Assembly (NCBI GenBank): GCA_029858165.1
Contig: JAOUFO010000006.1
Span: 1-18,647, forward strand
DNA from: Deltaproteobacteria bacterium
GTDB lineage: Bacteria; SAR324; JACQKK01
Direction of reading: 5' to 3'
DNA length: 18,647 bases
The notes under the pieces are model-generated. The model was not told where the DNA came from. It made no database searches and was given only the letters and a program-made list of their open reading frames with translations. Of the stretch, positions 15,069 through 18,647 are shown one piece after another (within the stretch, counting starts at the first letter, position 1; the number at the start of each line of letters is the position of its first letter). A program made the translations under genes and the position numbers.

Positions 15069-15074
15069 GATCCT
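15069..15074 (+). repeat. Left target-site duplication GATCCT
   Basis: GATCCT is repeated exactly at 15217-15222, on the other side of the 142-bp element. This is the expected footprint of a transposition event. Confidence 0.7.
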
Positions 15075-15216
15075 AGACCTCTGCATAACTACCGATAATC
15101 TCCTGTTTTGGTAGAAAAGCGGGGGTTTGGGGGCAGAAGGCCTCCAATCATATCAACACCCTTCCTTTTGGGAGGAGGGCAGGGGGATGGGAAAAAACCA
15201 GTTGTGTAGAGGTCTC
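15075..15216 (+). mobile_element. Complete 142-bp MITE-like element, copy B
   Basis: The element starts AGACCTCTGCATAACT (15075-15090) and ends AGTTGTGTAGAGGTCTC (15200-15216). The ends are inverted repeats matching at 14 of 16 positions. A perfect 6-bp direct repeat GATCCT flanks it. It has no coding capacity for a transposase. A partial inverted copy occupies 1-117. These are the traits of a miniature inverted-repeat element moved in trans. It fills the gap between the permease and argH, and its right end is 10 bases before the argH start codon. Confidence 0.8.
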
Positions 15217-15222
15217 GATCCT
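15217..15222 (+). repeat. Right target-site duplication GATCCT
   Basis: This is an exact copy of 15069-15074 on the right side of the element, directly upstream of argH. Confidence 0.7.
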
Positions 15223-15226
15223 TATA

Positions 15227-16723
15227 ATGACAGAAATCAAAAAACAGATATGGGGCAGTCACTTAAGCCAGTCTCCTGACGAGGCCATGGTCCGCTTTTG
15301 CGCCGGGCGGGATGTATCCCCGTTGAAAATGGCAGACGAGGAGTTGCTGATTTTTGATTTATGGACCAATCGCGCCCATGTGATTATGTTGTTTGAACAG
15401 GGAATTATACAAAAAAAAGTTGCCTTGGATATTCTTGAGGGGTTGTTGGAACTGGAATCGGAATGGAAAAACGGCCGGTTTGAACTGGATCCCCAGAAGG
15501 AGGATGTTCATGTCAATGTGGAGCATTTTGTTTCCACCAGGAAGGGAGAAGAGACGGGGGGCAGGATTCACACTGCCCGTAGCCGGAATGACCAGGTCGC
15601 TACCGATATGCGCCTGTTTATGCGCCAGGCGGTTTTGAGTCTGTCCGGGGGGGTGGTCGGTTTGGCAGGAGAGGTGGCGCGCCTTGCCGAAGCCCATCTG
15701 CAAACCCTGATGCCTGGGTTTACCCACACACAACCGGCCATGATCACCACCTGGGGCCATTGGCTGGCTGGGTATGGTCAGGCCCTGTTGCGGGATTTAG
15801 AGCGGTTGAAAGCCCTTTATGCCCGGTTAAACCGCAGTCCGTTGGGGGCGGCCGCCTCTTTTGGAACATCCTGGCCCATCAACCGGGAGCGCACGGCTGA
15901 TTTGCTGGCCTTTGACCGGGTGGATGAGAATACCCTGGATTGCGTTTCATCCCGGTGGGAAATGGAATTTGAATTGGCGGCGGCCATCGGGGTGTTGATG
16001 AACCATCTGGCGGTGATGGCCCAGGATTTGGTGTTGCTCAGCCACCCCTATTGGGGAATGATCCGGCTGGCGGACGGATATGTGACCGGTTCCTCCATCA
16101 TGCCTCAGAAACGCAACCCGGATTTTGCCGAGGTCATCCGCGGGAAATCGGCCTGGGTGGGGGGGCAGGCTGCGGGTTTGCTGGCGGTGGCCAAAGGAGG
16201 AATGAGCGGGTATAACCGGGACACCCAGATTACCAAACCCATGGTGTTGGATCTGGTTCGCGAATGTGTGGATGCCCCCCTGGTGATGAAAGATGCATTG
16301 GCGACGGCCCGGGTCCATGGGGAAAAAATGGAAGAACGACTGAAGGAAGGGTTTCTTGCCGCGGCCGATTTTGCAGACAGCCTGGCGCGGGCGGGGGGGA
16401 TTTCCTTCCGTCGGGCGTATCATCTGGCGGCGGTGGCGGTGCGCTATTCAGGTGATGCGGGGGTGATTACCTCTCAGGCTGCCCGGAGGGCCGTTGAAGA
16501 AGGGGGGATACCTGCCGACCAGGTGGAGCAGGTGTTGGCGGAACTGGATCATCCGGCCAAAGTGTTGGAATGGCGCCAGCATACCGGTTCCCCCGCGCCG
16601 CTTCAGGTAAAAAAACATTTGGCTGGGTTAACAAAGGAACTGGATGAACAAAACAAGTGGCTGCGGGAGCAGGAAGCCAACCTGGAACAAAAGTGGAACG
16701 CCTGCCGGGATTACACCCCATAG
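15227..16723 (+). CDS. argH: Argininosuccinate lyase
   Basis: This is a 498-residue member of the fumarase/aspartase superfamily. It matches argininosuccinate lyase, which splits argininosuccinate to arginine and fumarate in the last step of arginine synthesis. Family blocks are GRIHTARSRNDQVATD (112-127), GFTHTQPA (164-171) with the catalytic-region His167, and the signature loop GSSIMPQKRNP (288-298) that carries the active serine. It is somewhat divergent: SFGTSWPINRE replaces the more usual LAGTTYPIDRE, and it is 30-40 residues longer than most. A superfamily paralogue with another substrate is therefore not excluded. No other arg gene is in view. The upstream gap is a mobile element whose end supplies the only ribosome-site-like motif (AGAGGT, 15208-15213). 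Confidence 0.85.
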   Translation: MTEIKKQIWGSHLSQSPDEAMVRFCAGRDVSPLKMADEELLIFDLWTNRAHVIMLFEQGIIQKKVALDILEGLLELESEWKNGRFELDPQKEDVHVNVEHFVSTRKGEETGGRIHTARSRNDQVATDMRLFMRQAVLSLSGGVVGLAGEVARLAEAHLQTLMPGFTHTQPAMITTWGHWLAGYGQALLRDLERLKALYARLNRSPLGAAASFGTSWPINRERTADLLAFDRVDENTLDCVSSRWEMEFELAAAIGVLMNHLAVMAQDLVLLSHPYWGMIRLADGYVTGSSIMPQKRNPDFAEVIRGKSAWVGGQAAGLLAVAKGGMSGYNRDTQITKPMVLDLVRECVDAPLVMKDALATARVHGEKMEERLKEGFLAAADFADSLARAGGISFRRAYHLAAVAVRYSGDAGVITSQAARRAVEEGGIPADQVEQVLAELDHPAKVLEWRQHTGSPAPLQVKKHLAGLTKELDEQNKWLREQEANLEQKWNACRDYTP

Positions 16724-16741
16724 GGGGTGGAACCCCCTTTT
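16723..16741 (+). terminator. Short terminator after argH
   Basis: GGGGGT (16723-16728), a GGA loop and ACCCCC (16732-16737) are followed by TTTT. The stem begins on the last base of the argH stop codon. Stem and tail are short, so it is a modest factor-independent terminator. Confidence 0.5.
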
Positions 16742-16807
16742 GGGTCGGAATCTTCCGGCTGGTCTCCTTGATTTCCAAACCTGAAAAACAGCGGGGGTTC
16801 CTCAGGG

Positions 16808-17212
16808 TTAAAAAGGACGGTAAACCGCCAGATACACGATTCCTCCTGAAAGAAGAATGCCCAGCAGGCTGATACCAGTCAGCACCCCTTTGGATAGGGT
16901 GAGGTTTTTGAACTGTTTTCCCACCACTGCACCAATCCCGATTAACAGCACCAGCAGGCCGATTTTTAAATGAAGCCACCCGCCGGATTGGAAAGAATTG
17001 TTGGTGACTGCCAGGACTGCGCCGGTGAAAATTGCCGCCACCATGGCGGTGTGGTAACCCATCAGATGAATCCTGCGCCACCCGGTGGTATCCGGAATCA
17101 CCCCCTGGGCTTTCTGGGAGGAAAACCGGACGGCAACCACCCCTTCGGCGATGATCAGCATCAACATTATGGAAATGGAAACCACATGAACGGGGGTAAG
17201 GATTTGGACCAA
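16808..17212 (-). CDS. Four-TM membrane protein (CopD/SirB-like fold?)
   Basis: This is a 134-residue protein with four hydrophobic segments, about 8-28, 50-70, 80-98 and 109-131. Histidines lie at the membrane borders (His9, His49, His54, His81), as in small four-helix families such as CopD- or SirB-like proteins, some of which bind haem or copper. That assignment is only by shape. The start is probably TTG at 17212, because GGAG lies 8 bases upstream; no ATG or GTG precedes the first helix. It converges with argH across 84 bases. It is separated from the TPR gene upstream by a strong terminator, so it should have its own promoter within 17213-17306. Confidence 0.7.
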   Translation of the reverse strand: MVQILTPVHVVSISIMLMLIIAEGVVAVRFSSQKAQGVIPDTTGWRRIHLMGYHTAMVAAIFTGAVLAVTNNSFQSGGWLHLKIGLLVLLIGIGAVVGKQFKNLTLSKGVLTGISLLGILLSGGIVYLAVYRPF

Positions 17213-17313
17213 GGGGGAATCTCCGGAATTTGAAAGGAAGGAGGTCCGGGTTCAAAAGGAAACCGGGTTTAAACCAACTGTCTTTTCATATTACCTTCAA
17301 GGATACAAAAAGA

Positions 17314-17346
17314 AAAACCCCTCAGGGAAATTCGCGGAGGGGTTTT
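17314..17346 (-). terminator. Strong bidirectional rho-independent terminator
   Basis: AAAACCCCTC (17314-17323) and GAGGGGTTTT (17337-17346) form a perfect 10-bp stem with a 13-base loop. Read on the minus strand it is followed by a T-rich tail (TTTTTCTTTTTG including the stem base), and on the plus strand by TTTTATTTT. It lies 20 bases past the stop of the minus-strand TPR gene and should end the cyclase/TPR transcript. Confidence 0.85.
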
Positions 17347-17366
17347 ATTTTAGCAAATTGAAAAGG

Positions 17367-17696
17367 TTACTTTACCGATTTCAATTTTGCCTTGTTGGCC
17401 CGGGCTTCCTTCAGTCCTTCCTTCGCCTTGGTATGGTTTGGATCCAGCTTAATGGCCTCTTCCCATTCATTGATGGCGTTGTTCAGGTCCTGGTTCAAAT
17501 AATGGTTTAACCCGGTTTTGTAATGCTCTTCCGCTGCCGCTTTGCTTTTGGATACTGTCGCGGCACTGGCTTTTTTGGGTTGTTTTTTGCCGCCCAAAGC
17601 AGCGCACCCTTCCAATCCTCCACCGACGGAACCCGCCAGCATCAGAATCATGACCCATTGGGCCACGGATGGAATTTTGGCTTTGAATAAATTCAT
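17367..17696 (-). CDS. TPR-containing small exported protein, putative lipoprotein
   Basis: This 109-residue protein has an N-terminal export signal (hydrophobic about 13-27) ending in LEGC (28-31). Cys31 could be lipidated, although Glu at the -2 position is not the usual lipobox residue. A Lys/Ala-rich linker (about 36-53) leads to one or one and a half tetratricopeptide repeats: HYKTGLNHYLNQDLNNAI, then EAIKLDPNHTKAKEGL. The tail is basic. Such proteins act as interaction scaffolds in the envelope; the partner is unknown. GGGAG lies 6 bases before the ATG. It starts 9 bases after the stop of the cyclase gene, so the two are almost surely one operon, closed by the terminator at 17314. Confidence 0.85.
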   Translation of the reverse strand: MNLFKAKIPSVAQWVMILMLAGSVGGGLEGCAALGGKKQPKKASAATVSKSKAAAEEHYKTGLNHYLNQDLNNAINEWEEAIKLDPNHTKAKEGLKEARANKAKLKSVK

Positions 17697-17705
17697 GGTT
17701 CTCCC

Positions 17706-18647
17706 TCAAATTTTTAACACTTTGAAAACTTCAATGAGTTCGGTTTTCCCCTTTACTTTGGCGGGCGGCAGGGCCTCAACCTTCACCTTGCCCCCCAGCC
17801 GGTCCAGGGTATCCTTGCTGATCACCACTTCGCCGTTGCCGGCCAGACCGTTCAAACGGGAAGCGGTGTTCACCGTATCACCGATTACGGTGTACTCCAT
17901 TTTTTTGGTGGAACCGATGTTGCCGGCCACCACGACACCGCTGTTAATGCCGATGCCGATTTTCGCCAAGAGTTCAATTCCTTTCTTCTTGGCGGCATCC
18001 ATCAGCCGTTCCTGCATTTCAAAAGAGGCTTTTACCGCACGCATGGCGTGATCCTCCTGGCTGACGGGCACACCGAAAACGGCCAGAATGGCGTCTCCGA
18101 TGAATTTATCAATGTATCCATTGTATTCCAGCACCACATCCGTGCCGATGGAGAAGTATTCATTCAGAGATTCCACCACCACTTCCGGTTCGGTCACTTC
18201 AGAAAATGCGGTGAACCCGCGTACATCGGTAAACACGACGGAGGCTTGATTCCGGGTGCCTTTCACCCACGGATTTTCAGGATTATCCAGAATCATTTCC
18301 AAAATTTCAGGGCTGACATAACTGCCGAATGATTTCTCCATCAGAGCCTTTTTGTGCAGATCACCGGCCATGATATTGAAAGCCTTGCCCAAATCCCCCA
18401 ATTCATCATTTTGAGCGATATGAACCCGAAAATGGAGATTGCCCTCGGATATTTCATGGGTGGCGGTGACCAATTCGGATATCGGACGGGAAAAGCCGAT
18501 CCCGAGGTACACCGCCACTCCGACCGCCAACAGGATAATCCCCAGGCTCATCATCAGAATGAACAATTTTTCCTTGGAAATCTGCTCTTCAATAAAATCC
18601 AGGGAAATTCCCACCTGAATATCCCCCAGGTATTTCTGATTGAAAGT
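17706..18647 (-). CDS. HAMP-linked class III adenylate/guanylate cyclase, 5' truncated
   Basis: The frame stays open to the window edge, so the N-terminus is missing; 313 residues are visible. In order they are: the end of a periplasmic sensor (KYLGDIQVGISLDF), a membrane segment (about 28-52), a HAMP domain (about 53-105), and a cyclase catalytic domain (about 130-310). Catalytic features are the metal-binding Asp in VFTDVRGF and in FIGDAIL, the purine-contact Lys in YIDKFIGD, and VNTASR for the transition state. Thr in YTVIGDTVN takes the place of the classical Asp, as in class IIIb enzymes, so cAMP is the likely product. A GTG at 18614 is an internal candidate but lies within conserved sensor sequence, so the true start is upstream. 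It is followed by the TPR protein gene. Confidence 0.92.
   Translation of the reverse strand, partial: TFNQKYLGDIQVGISLDFIEEQISKEKLFILMMSLGIILLAVGVAVYLGIGFSRPISELVTATHEISEGNLHFRVHIAQNDELGDLGKAFNIMAGDLHKKALMEKSFGSYVSPEILEMILDNPENPWVKGTRNQASVVFTDVRGFTAFSEVTEPEVVVESLNEYFSIGTDVVLEYNGYIDKFIGDAILAVFGVPVSQEDHAMRAVKASFEMQERLMDAAKKKGIELLAKIGIGINSGVVVAGNIGSTKKMEYTVIGDTVNTASRLNGLAGNGEVVISKDTLDRLGGKVKVEALPPAKVKGKTELIEVFKVLKI

Noticed and set aside
16467..17255. 262-codon minus-strand frame spanning the argH 3' end
   Set aside because: It overlaps argH and the four-TM gene in other frames and is Pro/Arg-rich without any domain pattern.

Overview
The window looks like a chromosomal segment of a Gram-negative bacterium. 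It encodes periplasmic Deg-type proteins, a putative lipoprotein, an ECF sigma factor with a membrane anti-sigma factor, a class III cyclase, a eukaryote-type NADP isocitrate dehydrogenase and a seven-iron ferredoxin. Base composition is moderately G+C rich with many G and C runs. I cannot place the organism firmly. The gene styles recall Desulfobacterota- or Nitrospinota-like bacteria, but that is an impression. No rRNA, tRNA, CRISPR array, phage or intact transposase gene was seen.

Layout. Bases 1-117 hold the end of a small terminal-inverted-repeat element whose full inverted sister copy lies at 15075-15216. Next come a DnaC/IstB-like ATPase with two zinc knuckles (383-1240) and a short-chain dehydrogenase (1256-2035). 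A tandem pair follows: an intact membrane-anchored Deg-type serine protease (2281-3951) and, one stop codon later, a secreted homologue that has lost the catalytic His and Ser (3952-5454). A six-TM protein on the minus strand (5566-6249) is divergent from an overlapping ECF sigma / zinc anti-sigma pair (6439-7726). The next stretch looks empty but carries two tiny minus-strand membrane-protein genes of 31 and 52 codons (7750-8027).

The middle is metabolic: glyoxalase II (8215-8988), NADP isocitrate dehydrogenase (9361-10590) and a 7Fe ferredoxin (10747-11049). Then come a small helical protein overlapping a DUF167/YggU protein (11121-11625), a site-2-protease-like M50 protein (11673-12314), an MFS exporter (12447-13652) and an AI-2E/PerM permease with a large extra insert (13774-15063). 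The 142-bp element follows, flanked by a perfect 6-bp direct repeat and ending 10 bp before an argininosuccinate lyase gene (15227-16723). On the minus strand at the right are a four-TM protein, a strong bidirectional terminator, a TPR putative lipoprotein, and a HAMP-adenylate cyclase that runs off the window edge.

How the genes may work together. The isocitrate dehydrogenase and ferredoxin belong to central carbon and electron metabolism. The ECF/anti-sigma pair, the Deg protease pair and the M50 protease are the kinds of parts that make up envelope-stress signalling. They are not in one operon here, so a functional link is only a hypothesis. The observations most worth a second look are the protease/pseudoprotease pair, the two hidden small membrane proteins, and the mobile element sitting in the argH leader with an identical family member inverted about 15 kb away.
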